62,845 bases of DNA, taken from NCBI GenBank assembly GCA_017883235.1, contig JADGNY010000018.1, positions 1 to 62,845 of the forward strand, given 5' to 3'. Source of the DNA: Thermoanaerobaculia bacterium (GTDB taxonomy: Bacteria; Acidobacteriota; Thermoanaerobaculia; Gp7-AA8). Shown here in pieces: positions 8,236 to 15,319 of this stretch. How positions within the stretch are numbered: the first letter of the stretch is position 1; each line of letters begins with the position of its first letter. Below the pieces are notes generated by a model, which saw only the letters and a program-made list of their open reading frames with translations, made no database searches and was not told the origin of the DNA. A program made the position numbers and the translations under genes.

Positions 8236-8312
8236 GGCCCCGTAGCTCAGGTGGATAGAGCAGCGGTTTCCTAAACCGTTTGTCGGGCGTTCGAGTCGCC
8301 CCGGGGCCACCA
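8236..8312 (+). tRNA. tRNA-Arg (anticodon CCT)
   Basis: All arms fold by eye: the acceptor stem ggccccg pairs with cggggcc, the D-arm is gctc/gagc, the anticodon stem gcggt/accgt encloses the loop ttCCTaa, and the T-arm gggcg/cgccc encloses ttcgagt. The 3' CCA is encoded (8310-8312). The anticodon CCT reads AGG arginine codons. Confidence 0.96.
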
Positions 8313-8340
8313 ACCGCGGTTGATCCATACAGCTTCTGTG

Positions 8341-8441
8341 GCGGTCGCCTCCGCGACCGCGCTTCACATCCTACCGATGCCCCGCGCTCGCGCTACGCCG
8401 AGCGCGGGGCTGGGTTGTCGTGCGCGCCTCCGCGCGCAACC
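8341..8441. repeat. Three consecutive GC-rich hairpins after the tRNA
   Basis: Hairpin 1: gcggtcgc-ctcc-gcgaccgc at 8341-8360. Hairpin 2: ccccgcgctcg (8380-8390) pairs with cgagcgcgggg (8399-8409). Hairpin 3: ggttg and gcgcgc (8413-8427) pair with gcgcgc and caacc (8432-8441). Hairpins 1 and 3 share a ctcc loop. No coding potential is seen in 8313-8535. They may stabilise or terminate the tRNA transcript, or be dispersed repeats. Confidence 0.7.
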
Positions 8442-8534
8442 GTCGTCCATGGGATGCCCACGGACGGATTCTCGGCAACCCAAGGATGTGGGGAATCTTC
8501 GCGTCGTACGAAGAAAACTGACGAATATCAGTAG

Positions 8535-8552
8535 TACGGAAGGCTCGCTCAT
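8535..8552 (-). pseudogene. Six-codon remnant of the response-regulator gene
   Basis: On the minus strand this reads M-S-E-P-S-V, against M-T-E-P-S-V at the start of the intact regulator ending at 10446. The DNA upstream of both starts is also alike (gtatgattttttgacatg here, gtatgatttttggacatg there). After these codons the similarity stops. This marks one end of the duplication described at 8542-9038. Confidence 0.7.
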
Positions 8553-8640
8553 GTCAAAAAATCATACGGATGTACGGTTTCGAGACAGCCGGAAATCCGC
8601 CAAATGTCTCTAAGTTGCTGATTCTAAAAAGAGTCTTTCA

Positions 8641-8664
8641 TGGTACCACCCTTGGACTAAGGGT
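8641..8664 (+). promoter_or_regulatory. Sigma-54-like element and hairpin before the small gene (left copy)
   Basis: tggtacc-n4-ttgga has the spacing of a -24/-12 sigma-54 promoter (GG and GG where GG and GC are expected), with one mismatch in the -12 dinucleotide. It overlaps a perfect hairpin acccttggactaagggt (8648-8664). Transcription from it would begin almost at the start codon. The same layout is kept in the right copy (10535-10560). Reading it as a sigma-54 promoter is inference, supported by the neighbouring sigma-54 activator gene. Confidence 0.4.
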
Positions 8665-8669
8665 CGGCC

Positions 8670-9008
8670 ATGAACATCCTGCACGCAATCACGCTCGCCG
8701 CCCTTCTTCACAACGCGCCCGCTCCTGCAGTCGTGTGCCATACGGGAACGGTGTCGTACAAATTCGTCGGAGCTCCCGGGGCCACGTTCAGCTACGGAGG
8801 CACGAAGTACTCGGTGCCTAAGAGCGGCTGGATCGAGTTGCTCAGCGGACGCGACGACAAGGCCTATCTCGCCGCGAACGGACGGACGTTGCCGCTCGAT
8901 GTTTGGCCGATCGATGCCTTCGGAACGAGAACCGTTCCACTGCAGGACGCGTCGGCAGTGCCTGCTACTCAAAACGACAGCGGTCCGATCAGCACGATCA
9001 ACAACTGA
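8670..9008 (+). CDS. Small secreted protein, copy 1
   Basis: 112 residues. The N-terminus (MNILHAITLAALLHNAPAPA) resembles a Sec signal peptide, with cleavage likely before VVCHTG. The mature part is about 90 residues, starts with a single Cys, and contains short beta-like stretches (TVSYKFVGAPGATFSYGG, KSGWIELLSG). I do not recognise the family. An almost identical copy lies at 10564-10902. No good Shine-Dalgarno precedes the ATG, which fits a very short leader. Divergence from the sigma-54 regulator suggests control by it. Confidence 0.7.
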   Translation: MNILHAITLAALLHNAPAPAVVCHTGTVSYKFVGAPGATFSYGGTKYSVPKSGWIELLSGRDDKAYLAANGRTLPLDVWPIDAFGTRTVPLQDASAVPATQNDSGPISTINN

Positions 9009-9090
9009 TCTCAGACAACAAGAAAAGGAAGATTTTCACGCGTTCAGTACGCCTGGAACCCAGTAACCTCCAACGGCGAGCCGCCCAACG

Positions 9091-10446
9091 TCACTTCCTC
9101 ATCCTCGCATAAAGCGTCGACGGGCTGATCTGGAGCTGGCGGGAGGCTTTGCGGATGTTGCCGTCGGCGGCCTTGACGGATGCGTTGACGTAGTCGGCGA
9201 TCACGTCATCGAGAGGGCGAATCTCCCATTCGGTTGCGGGGAGCCCACCCGTCGCCTTCGCCATCGATTTCGAATCGGATTCGAGGAGCAGATCTTCGCT
9301 GGCGATCTCCTTCCCTGTCATGGTCAGCATGGCGCGCTCGAGGACGTTGCGCAGTTCGCGTACGTTACCCGGCCAGGCATAACTGGCCAGGCGTTTCATG
9401 GCGCGGGGACTGACCGGCGGCACGGGGCGACCCATCTCCTTCGCCAGCGGACGGAGGATGACCTCGACCAGGAGCGGGATGTCTTCCTGCCGCTCGCGAA
9501 GCGCCGGCATACGGACGCGGACGACGTTCAAGCGATAGTAGAGATCACCGCGGAAACGGCCGGCGGCGACGTCGGCGCCGAGGTCCCGATTCGTCGCCGC
9601 GATCAATCGGAGATTCGTCGTCAGATCGCGAATACCGCCGACGCGGCGAAACCGCTTCTCCTCGATCGCTTTCAGCAGCCGCGCCTGAACGGTGACATCC
9701 ATGTCGCCGATCTCGTCGAGAAACAACGTTCCGTCGGAGGCGATCTCGAACAGTCCCTGCTTCGTGTTCATGGCGTTCGTGAACGCGCCACGCTCATGGC
9801 CGAAAAGCTCTGATTCGAGCAGTTCTTTGGAGAGTCCGGCGCAGTTGAGATCGACGAAGGGCGCCCGGGCGCGCGGTGAACGGTTATGAATGAGACGCGC
9901 GAAAACACCCTTGCCGGTTCCCGAATCTCCCTCGATCAAAACCGGAGAGACGGCGCGCGCGATCTGCGCAAGGAGTTGGTTCAGATTCTGGACGGCGGGC
10001 GAAAGACCGGGAAGACGGTCGAGGTCGCTGGAGTCGCCGCGGCGCAACGCGATCAGCTCGCGGCGCGTGCGCACGATGCGCGACACCTGATCGAGCGTCA
10101 CCGACAGCAGGCTGTAGTCGAACGGCTTCTGCAGGAAGGTCTCCGCCCCCAGCTTCATCGACTCGACGACGCTGTCGATCGTCCCGACGCCCGACATCAT
10201 GATCACCGACACCGCCTCGGAGTACATCTTCAGGTCATGCAGAACATCGACGCCGCTTCCGTCGGGAAGCATCATGTCCAGCAGGACGACGTCGGGGGAA
10301 AACTCGGCAAAGACCGATCGCGCCTCGCGCGCCGTACCGGCCGTCTTGACCTCCCACTCGTCGACCAGGAGCGCCTCCAGGCCGGCTACGACGTTCGGAT
10401 CGTCGTCAACGATGAGGAGGCGTTGACGCACAGAGGGCTCGGTCAT
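9091..10446 (-). CDS. NtrC-type sigma-54 response regulator
   Basis: A 451-residue protein. Receiver domain 8-125 with phosphoacceptor D57 (VVLLDMMLPDG) and K107 (LQKPF); AAA+ domain about 148-380 with Walker A GDSGTGKG (173-180), Walker B LFLDEIGD, and the sigma-54 contact loop GAFTNA (220-225) where GAFTGA is normal; Fis-type helix-turn-helix at the C-terminus (IRKASRQLQISPSTLYARMRK end). It needs phosphorylation by a histidine kinase, but none is encoded nearby. The ATG at 10446 is chosen; an upstream TTG two codons earlier is possible. It is divergent from the copy-2 secreted protein. Confidence 0.94.
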   Translation of the reverse strand: MTEPSVRQRLLIVDDDPNVVAGLEALLVDEWEVKTAGTAREARSVFAEFSPDVVLLDMMLPDGSGVDVLHDLKMYSEAVSVIMMSGVGTIDSVVESMKLGAETFLQKPFDYSLLSVTLDQVSRIVRTRRELIALRRGDSSDLDRLPGLSPAVQNLNQLLAQIARAVSPVLIEGDSGTGKGVFARLIHNRSPRARAPFVDLNCAGLSKELLESELFGHERGAFTNAMNTKQGLFEIASDGTLFLDEIGDMDVTVQARLLKAIEEKRFRRVGGIRDLTTNLRLIAATNRDLGADVAAGRFRGDLYYRLNVVRVRMPALRERQEDIPLLVEVILRPLAKEMGRPVPPVSPRAMKRLASYAWPGNVRELRNVLERAMLTMTGKEIASEDLLLESDSKSMAKATGGLPATEWEIRPLDDVIADYVNASVKAADGNIRKASRQLQISPSTLYARMRK

Positions 10447-10534
10447 GTCCAAAAATCATACAGCCGTACGGTTCTGAAACAGACCCAAAACCGTCCGACG
10501 CAGCTAAGTTACTGATTCTACAAAGAGTCATTCA

Positions 10535-10560
10535 TGGTACCGACCTTGGACTAAGGGTCG
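10535..10560 (+). promoter_or_regulatory. Sigma-54-like element and hairpin before the small gene (right copy)
   Basis: tggtacc-gacc-ttgga keeps -24/-12 spacing, with G instead of C in the -12 GC pair. It overlaps ccgacctt...aagggtcgg, an imperfect hairpin that ends three bases before the ATG. Base changes between the two copies fall in the spacer (accc/gacc), not in the tggtacc and ttgga boxes. Confidence 0.4.
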
Positions 10561-10563
10561 GCC

Positions 10564-10902
10564 ATGAACATCCTGCACGCAATCACGCTCGCCGCCCTTC
10601 TTCACAACGCGCCTGCTCCTGCAGTCGTGTGCCATACGGGAACGGTGTCGTACAAATTCGTCGGAGCTCCCGGGGCCACGTTCACGTACGGAGGCACGCA
10701 GTACTCGATGCCCAAGAGCGGCTCAATCGAGTTGCTCAGCGGGCGCGACGATAAGGCCTATCTCGCGGCGAACGGACGGACGTTGCCGCTCGACGTGTGG
10801 CCGATCGATGCCTTCGGAACGAGAACCGTTCCCCTGCAGGATGCGTCGGCAGTGCCTACTACTCAAAATGACAGCGGTCCGATCCGCACGATCAACAACT
10901 GA
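10564..10902 (+). CDS. Small secreted protein, copy 2
   Basis: 112 residues, identical to copy 1 except at six positions: S/T, K/Q, V/M and W/S in the middle, then A/T and S/R near the C-terminus. Same predicted signal peptide and single early Cys. Codon differences between the copies include synonymous changes, which suggests that both have been kept as proteins. It is followed after 29 bases by a 44-residue membrane protein with a good ribosome binding site, probably in the same transcript. Confidence 0.75.
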   Translation: MNILHAITLAALLHNAPAPAVVCHTGTVSYKFVGAPGATFTYGGTQYSMPKSGSIELLSGRDDKAYLAANGRTLPLDVWPIDAFGTRTVPLQDASAVPTTQNDSGPIRTINN

Positions 10903-10931
10903 TCTTCAGACAACGGCAAAAGGAGATTCTC

Positions 10932-11066
10932 ATGACACAGATCAAGCATTTCGTATTCGAAACAACCTCGGACCTCCGCGGCGGACGCCAATCGTGGCGC
11001 GTGCTGGGGATGCTTTGGTCCCTGGCGCTCGTGATTGCCTTCGCCGCCGGCGTTGTTCCTCACTGA
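10932..11066 (+). CDS. 44-residue single-pass membrane protein
   Basis: Reads MTQIKHFVFETTSDLRGGRQ at the N-terminus, then a basic segment and one hydrophobic helix (about residues 22-41, VLGMLWSLALVIAFAAGVV). A strong ribosome binding site (aaaggaga) lies 7 bases before the ATG. It sits between the copy-2 secreted protein and the next gene, in line with both. It has no counterpart after copy 1. Function unknown. Confidence 0.6.
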   Translation: MTQIKHFVFETTSDLRGGRQSWRVLGMLWSLALVIAFAAGVVPH

Positions 11067-11076
11067 GACGACGACG

Positions 11077-11463
11077 ATGCGCGACACACGACGCACCACT
11101 CTCGTCGTACGAGGCGCCCAACCTCAATCGCGGGCATGGGACACTTCCAACACGGCGACAAACCGCGTCCTCTTCGTCAAAGCGTTTGCCATGCTCAGCT
11201 TTGTGCTGGACCACCGCTCGGAGGATGTCGATCGGATCGTCCTCGACGGCGCGGCGACGGCAGATGAATTCCTGGATCTTCTGGCCAGCCTTCCGAAGGA
11301 GTTCCTCGGCGACGTCGTTCTCATACGCGGCAGCGACAACTCGTTCCTCAGCACCGTCGGACGTGCCGATGGACGTCTGCTGCACGCCTTGAATGCGACG
11401 GATCTGCAGTTCTACCTGGAGACGACCGGGTTGGTAACACGAACGGCGAAGAAAGCAGCCTGA
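11077..11463 (+). CDS. Hypothetical protein downstream of the duplicated locus
   Basis: 128 residues from the ATG at 11077 (a longer frame from 11035 would overlap the 44-residue gene). The middle alternates helix and strand (FVLDHRSEDVDRIVLDG, ADEFLDLLASLPKEFLGDVVLI), like a small alpha/beta fold. There is no signal peptide or catalytic motif. I do not recognise the family. Close spacing to the upstream gene (10 bases) suggests one operon with the secreted and membrane proteins. Confidence 0.6.
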   Translation: MRDTRRTTLVVRGAQPQSRAWDTSNTATNRVLFVKAFAMLSFVLDHRSEDVDRIVLDGAATADEFLDLLASLPKEFLGDVVLIRGSDNSFLSTVGRADGRLLHALNATDLQFYLETTGLVTRTAKKAA

Positions 11464-11496
11464 CCGTTACAGCAGAGTCCAACCGAAGATTTCGAG

Positions 11497-11785
11497 CTCG
11501 ATAGATTGGCTCTCGATCTCCGTAGATCAGCTTCGGATATGCATAGATCGACTTCGGATATGCATAGATCGACTTCGGATATGCATAGATCGACTTCGGA
11601 TATGCATAGATCAACTTTCGATCTCCACATATCGTCTTTCGATATCAATAGTTCCCGCTCGGATATAAATAGATCCGCTTCAGATCTATTTAGTTCGATC
11701 TCGGATATAAATAGATCGACTTCGGATATAAATAGATCCGATCGGGATATATTTAGATCGACTTCGGATCTCCTGCACATCGACT
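11497..11785. repeat. 21-bp tandem array A
   Basis: About 13-14 units with an exact 21-bp period. Four central units (about 11524-11606) read gatcgacttcggatatgcata almost perfectly; the flanking ones drift but keep the phase and the gatc/ttcg core. Both strands stay open through the array (heptads such as HRSTSDM on plus, ISEVDLC on minus) because 21 is a multiple of 3. No ribosome binding site or conserved start is evident, so I do not call a gene. The rest of 11464-11982 shows only a weak inverted repeat (about 11880-11960). Confidence 0.9.
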
Positions 11786-11982
11786 TCGGCTTTCGCCGGG
11801 TCGTCGGGATCTGATGGTGGAATACTCAGATCAGCGACCAACCGGGAGCGAGGTCGCTATCTGCTCCCCCGGTGGGCGAGAACGCCGCGAAGGTGGCGTA
11901 GGGAGAAGGTGGCGGAGCAAACCGGTGAACTCCCACGCGCTGCCCTCCACTGCCCACCTCCTAACATGCTACCTTTAGCCCA

Positions 11983-12636
11983 GTGCAACTCTGGACGTCG
12001 TTTCAGCATACGGGGTGGGTGGGGAAAGCCGTCCTGGGAGTGCTGCTGCTCTTCTCGATCGGCTCGTGGGCGGTGATGTTCGTCATCGCTGTCCGCTTCC
12101 GGCAATCGGCCGCGGCCTCGCGGCGATTCATGTTCGCCTTCCGCCGGGCCAAGAAGCTCGCCGACGTTCAGGCCGCGACGGCACAGGCAGCCCATTCCTC
12201 GCTGGTCGGGCTCTTCAAGGCCGGCTATGCCGAGATCGAAGCGCAGATCGCTCACGCCAACTCGGCCATGATCCGATCGCTCGACAGCGTGGAGCGATCG
12301 CTGCTGCGCGCCGCCCGCATCGAGGCCGCCCATCTCTCCCGTTACCTCCCCTTCCTGGCCACCACCGCGGCCGCATCGCCCTTTATCGGCCTTTTCGGCA
12401 CGGTATGGGGAATCATGGACGCCTTCGCCACCATCGGCGCGACGGCAACGAGCTCGATCACGGTCGTGGCCCCGGGTATCAGCGAAGCGCTCATCAACAC
12501 CGCCGCCGGCCTGTTCGCCGCCATCCCTGCTCTTCTCGCCTACAACCACTTCGTCCAGCGCCTCCGGCAGGCCCGCGGCGAGATGGAGGATTTCACGCTG
12601 GAGTTCTTGAATTTGACGGAGAGGAACTTTATGTAG
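11983..12636 (+). CDS. tolQ: TolQ/ExbB-type proton channel subunit
   Basis: 217 residues from a GTG start. One helix near residues 16-36 and two more around 120-145 and 155-180 give the three-helix TolQ/ExbB/MotA layout. The conserved region [20 protein letters not shown] (113-132 approx.) and the [16 protein letters not shown] helix are diagnostic. With TolR it forms the proton-driven motor that energises TolA. It starts the tol operon, but a hairpin repeat separates it from tolR. Confidence 0.92.
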   Translation: MQLWTSFQHTGWVGKAVLGVLLLFSIGSWAVMFVIAVRFRQSAAASRRFMFAFRRAKKLADVQAATAQAAHSSLVGLFKAGYAEIEAQIAHANSAMIRSLDSVERSLLRAARIEAAHLSRYLPFLATTAAASPFIGLFGTVWGIMDAFATIGATATSSITVVAPGISEALINTAAGLFAAIPALLAYNHFVQRLRQARGEMEDFTLEFLNLTERNFM

Positions 12637-12645
12637 GCGGGGTTA

Positions 12646-12712
12646 CGCGGTCTCGGGGTTGCGCGGTCTCGCGGTGATGCCTGCCGCGCGACCGCGAGAC
12701 CGCGAGACCGCG
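12646..12712. repeat. Hairpin of cgcggtctcg words inside the tol operon
   Basis: The left arm 12646-12674 (cgcggtctcggggttgcgcg...) pairs with 12683-12712 (ccgcgcgaccgcgagaccgcg, one base group shifted). It sits between tolQ and tolR, on the coding strand side of both. The word cgcggtctcg repeats two to three times per arm. It could attenuate or process the tolQ-tolR mRNA. Confidence 0.8.
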
Positions 12713-12771
12713 CCACCAAGCCAATCCGGTTACTTCACTGAAACCGCAGACGTCTAAACACCCAAACACAC

Positions 12772-13209
12772 ATGTCCTTCCGATTCGATCACGGCGACGA
12801 CTACAGCGACATGGCGGAGATCAATGTCACGCCGCTGGTCGATGTAATGCTGGTCCTGCTCATCATCTTCATGGTCACCGCGCCGATGCTGACGCAGGGG
12901 TTGACGGTGGCGTTGCCGGCGGCCGAAGGAAAGAGCTTCGAGCTGGCGTCGAACAATCCGGCGAAGATTCAGGTGACGGCGAGCGGCGCGGTCTACCTCG
13001 ACGGAATCGCCGCGGGCTCGGCGAACCTCGACCAGAGCCTCGGTCCGATGCTGCGCGCGCGGCGCGTAAAGCGCGCGCTGCTCGAGGCGGACAAAGCCGT
13101 GCCGTACGGGCGCGTGGTGGCTGTGCTCGACATCATGAACCGCGCCGGCGTGGAACAACTTGGCATGGTCACCCAGCCGAAGGAGAACGATGGACGACCG
13201 CGTCGGTGA
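12772..13209 (+). CDS. tolR: TolR/ExbD-type protein
   Basis: 145 residues. A single N-terminal helix holds the essential aspartate (D24 in EINVTPLVDVMLVLLIIFMV), followed by a periplasmic domain (about 45-135) with the usual alpha/beta pattern ending in a conserved GVEQLGMVT segment. It carries the proton path together with TolQ. It overlaps the start of the next gene by 20 bases. Confidence 0.93.
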   Translation: MSFRFDHGDDYSDMAEINVTPLVDVMLVLLIIFMVTAPMLTQGLTVALPAAEGKSFELASNNPAKIQVTASGAVYLDGIAAGSANLDQSLGPMLRARRVKRALLEADKAVPYGRVVAVLDIMNRAGVEQLGMVTQPKENDGRPRR

Positions 13210-13933
13210 TCTGCTGGCCGAACGTGCCCGTCTCGGCGGCGGCGCCGGCGCCGGCATCGCCGTCTCCCTGCTCCTGCATGGCTCGATTGCCGCAGCGATC
13301 GTCTACGCCGCCATGCACGCCACCGCGCCACAGGAGATGTCGACGCTGAGCATCCGCTTCGCGCCGATGCCAGCCGTCGGGAGTCGGGAGTCGGGAGTCG
13401 TAGCTCCGACACCCGACACCCGACACCCGACACCCGAGAAACTCACGATCCCCGAGCCGGTCGCCGAACTACCGAAGCCTGTGGTGAAGAGCGAACCGAA
13501 GACCGTCCCTCTTTCTGCATTTGGAAAATCGTCGAAGAAGGGCTCCGAGACTCCCCCCGCTCCCCACCTCCCCCCCCCCACGCCCCAGCTCGCGGCGAAG
13601 CCCGGTGTGGTCGGCGGGGTGGACATCCCGGTCGGTGCCGCCGGCGTGACAGGGATCGAAGGCGACTTCCCGTATACGATCTACATCGATCGGATGAGAG
13701 TGCTCATCAGTCAGCGCTTCTTGCGGCCACAGGCTGGAAACGACATCACCACGACGATCTCGTTCACCATCAATCGCGACGGCTCCATTCGCGATGCGAA
13801 AAACGAAATCCCAAGCGGCAACGGCACGTTCGATCGTGCGGCACTGCGCGCGGTGCTCGAAGCCTCGCCGCTTCCTCCGCTCCCATTCGGCTACAACGGC
13901 ACGTACCTTGGAGTCCACCTCACATTCCGATGA
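13190..13933 (+). CDS. TolA/TonB-like energy transducer
   Basis: 247 residues from the ATG at 13190, which has an AAGGAG site 4-5 bases upstream. Layout: cytoplasmic start, one helix (about 22-42), proline-rich linker (60-145) and a C-terminal TonB-like domain (150-247) with the YIDRMRVLISQRF and FTINRDGSIRDAK segments. In this position it should play TolA's part, linking TolQR to TolB/Pal, although the C-terminal fold is written more like TonB. Part of the linker (about residues 63-83) is encoded by a repeat hairpin. It overlaps tolB by four bases. Confidence 0.88.
   Translation: MDDRVGDLLAERARLGGGAGAGIAVSLLLHGSIAAAIVYAAMHATAPQEMSTLSIRFAPMPAVGSRESGVVAPTPDTRHPTPEKLTIPEPVAELPKPVVKSEPKTVPLSAFGKSSKKGSETPPAPHLPPPTPQLAAKPGVVGGVDIPVGAAGVTGIEGDFPYTIYIDRMRVLISQRFLRPQAGNDITTTISFTINRDGSIRDAKNEIPSGNGTFDRAALRAVLEASPLPPLPFGYNGTYLGVHLTFR
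13376..13436. repeat. Hairpin of ggagtcg/cgacacc words inside the TolA linker
   Basis: Left arm 13376-13400 (gtcgggagtcgggagtcggg plus 5) and right arm 13407-13436 (four cgacacc words) are complementary with small differences; the loop is about six bases. The frame through it gives SRESGVV, then repeated P-D-T-R/H-P-T residues. The same words form the hairpin at 32990-33126. Confidence 0.85.
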
Positions 13934-15189
13934 GACGAACGACTTTCTTGCTCTCCCTTCTCCTTTTCAGGGCCTTGCCGCTGGCAGCGCAGACGCAGAT
14001 CACAACGACGATCAAGCCCGAACTGGCACTCCAGATCGCCCGCATCGCCGTACCGCGCCCGGAGACGACACTGCCGCTGGAAGCGATCAACACGCCGTTC
14101 TTCGCGCCGCTCACGCGCGATCTGGCCTACTCCGGCGTCTTCGCCATCGCACCGATTCCGCCGAACGTTCCCGCCGGCGCCGACCTGGCCAAGGCGGCCA
14201 ACGCGCAATTCGTCCTGGCGCTGAAGATCGAGCAGCAGGGAGACGACTTCATCGTCGATGCCCGGCTCCTCGATTCGACCGGAGTCATGCAATTTGGCCA
14301 ACGCTATCGCGGCGCCGCCGGCGCGTTGTCGAAGATCGCCCACGTGATAGCCAACGATCTCGTGCGCACGGTCAACGGCAAACCGGGGATCTTCCAGTCC
14401 CACATCGGCTTCGCCTCGAACCGCACCGGCAACTTCGAGATCTGGCTGATGGATTGGGACGGTGCCAATCAGCGGCAGATCACCCGCCACAACGCGCTCT
14501 CGATCCTCCCGAGCTGGTCCGCCGACAACGAACGGATGGTTTACACGTCGTTCGCGCGCGGGACGAGCGACATGTACATCATCAGCCGCCGCGGTGGCGC
14601 CCGCATCCGCGTGCCGACGGGACTCAACCTGAATACGTCGGCGACCTTCTCGCCCGTCAGCAACGACATCGCCTTCGTCGGCTCCGTGGCCGGCAATCCC
14701 GACATCTACCTCGTCAAAGACGACGGCACCAACCTGCGCCGGCTGACGCACGAGTCGTCGATCGAATCGACTCCCGAGTGGAGCCCGAACGGCCGGCAGA
14801 TCTCGTTCACCTCGGGACGCAGCGGCTCACCCCAGATCTACACCATGGATGCCGACGGCTCGAACGTGCAGCGCATTTCGTTCGAAGGCGAATGGAACGA
14901 TGACGCCACCTGGTCGTCGGACGGCTCGCAGATCGCCTACACCTCGCGCGTCAACGGACGCTTCCAGATCCGCATCGCCGACCTGGCCAGCCGCCAGAGC
15001 CGCATCCTGGCCGGCGAAGGCTCGAACGAACAGCCGACCTGGTCGCCCGACGGCAAATGGATCGCCTTTCAATCCAACCGCAGCGGCAGGTGGCAGATCT
15101 ACCGGATGCGCGTCGAAGGCACCGACCTCCTGCAGCTCACGTTCGATGGGGAGAACAAGGACCCTGATTGGTCGAAGAAAGGTGATTGA
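13930..15189 (+). CDS. tolB: TolB
   Basis: 419 residues. Signal peptide 1-21 (RALPLAAQ), N-terminal alpha/beta domain (22-150) and a six-bladed propeller with TolB blades: IGFASNRTGNFEIWLMDWDG, YTSFARGTSDMYIIS, SFTSGRSGSPQIYTMDADGS and FQSNRSGRWQIYRM. The YTS/FTSxRxGxxxIY repeats are the family hallmark. It is a periplasmic partner of Pal and TolA, needed for outer-membrane integrity. Confidence 0.95.
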   Translation: MRRTTFLLSLLLFRALPLAAQTQITTTIKPELALQIARIAVPRPETTLPLEAINTPFFAPLTRDLAYSGVFAIAPIPPNVPAGADLAKAANAQFVLALKIEQQGDDFIVDARLLDSTGVMQFGQRYRGAAGALSKIAHVIANDLVRTVNGKPGIFQSHIGFASNRTGNFEIWLMDWDGANQRQITRHNALSILPSWSADNERMVYTSFARGTSDMYIISRRGGARIRVPTGLNLNTSATFSPVSNDIAFVGSVAGNPDIYLVKDDGTNLRRLTHESSIESTPEWSPNGRQISFTSGRSGSPQIYTMDADGSNVQRISFEGEWNDDATWSSDGSQIAYTSRVNGRFQIRIADLASRQSRILAGEGSNEQPTWSPDGKWIAFQSNRSGRWQIYRMRVEGTDLLQLTFDGENKDPDWSKKGD

Positions 15190-15203
15190 GTGGGCAGTGG
15201 ACC

Positions 15204-15286
15204 AGTGGATTCGTAGATTCGTGGATTAGGTGTTCCTGATCCGCCGAGCTGCTTCTAATCCACGAATCCACTGATCGACGAATCCT
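15204..15286. repeat. Hairpin of gattcgtgga words between tolB and pal
   Basis: The left arm 15204-15229 (agtggattcgtagattcgtg plus gattag) and right arm about 15255-15286 (ctaatccacgaatccactga plus further words) are reverse complements with few differences; the loop is about 25 bases. It lies inside the tol operon, between stop and Shine-Dalgarno. Confidence 0.8.
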
Positions 15287-15319
15287 CTGAGCTATCATCA
15301 ACAAAGGAGCAACCTCACA

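Larger units (their letters stand above)
8542..9038 (+). repeat. Segmental duplication, left copy
   Basis: Pairs with 10436-10933. Shared content: the start of the regulator gene, the divergent promoter region, a small secreted-protein gene and the Shine-Dalgarno-like aaaagga segment that follows it. In the right copy that segment leads into an ATG for a 44-residue protein; here the corresponding position reads ttcacgcg, so the start is gone. The two coding parts differ at 6 of 112 residues; the noncoding part has diverged more. Confidence 0.85.
10436..10933 (+). repeat. Segmental duplication, right copy
   Basis: The intact version of the 8542-9038 unit. It includes the regulator start codon, the divergent intergenic region with an inverted repeat acggtt/aaccgt (about 10472-10496), the sigma-54-like element, the second small gene and the ribosome binding site of the 44-residue gene. 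The two copies flank the regulator gene in direct orientation, so recombination between them would delete it. Confidence 0.85.

Noticed and set aside
11506-11814. A coding gene across array A
   Set aside because: Both strands are open only because the period is a multiple of three; there is no ribosome binding site, and the flanks carry no conserved protein sequence. Kept as a repeat and raised as a question in the findings.
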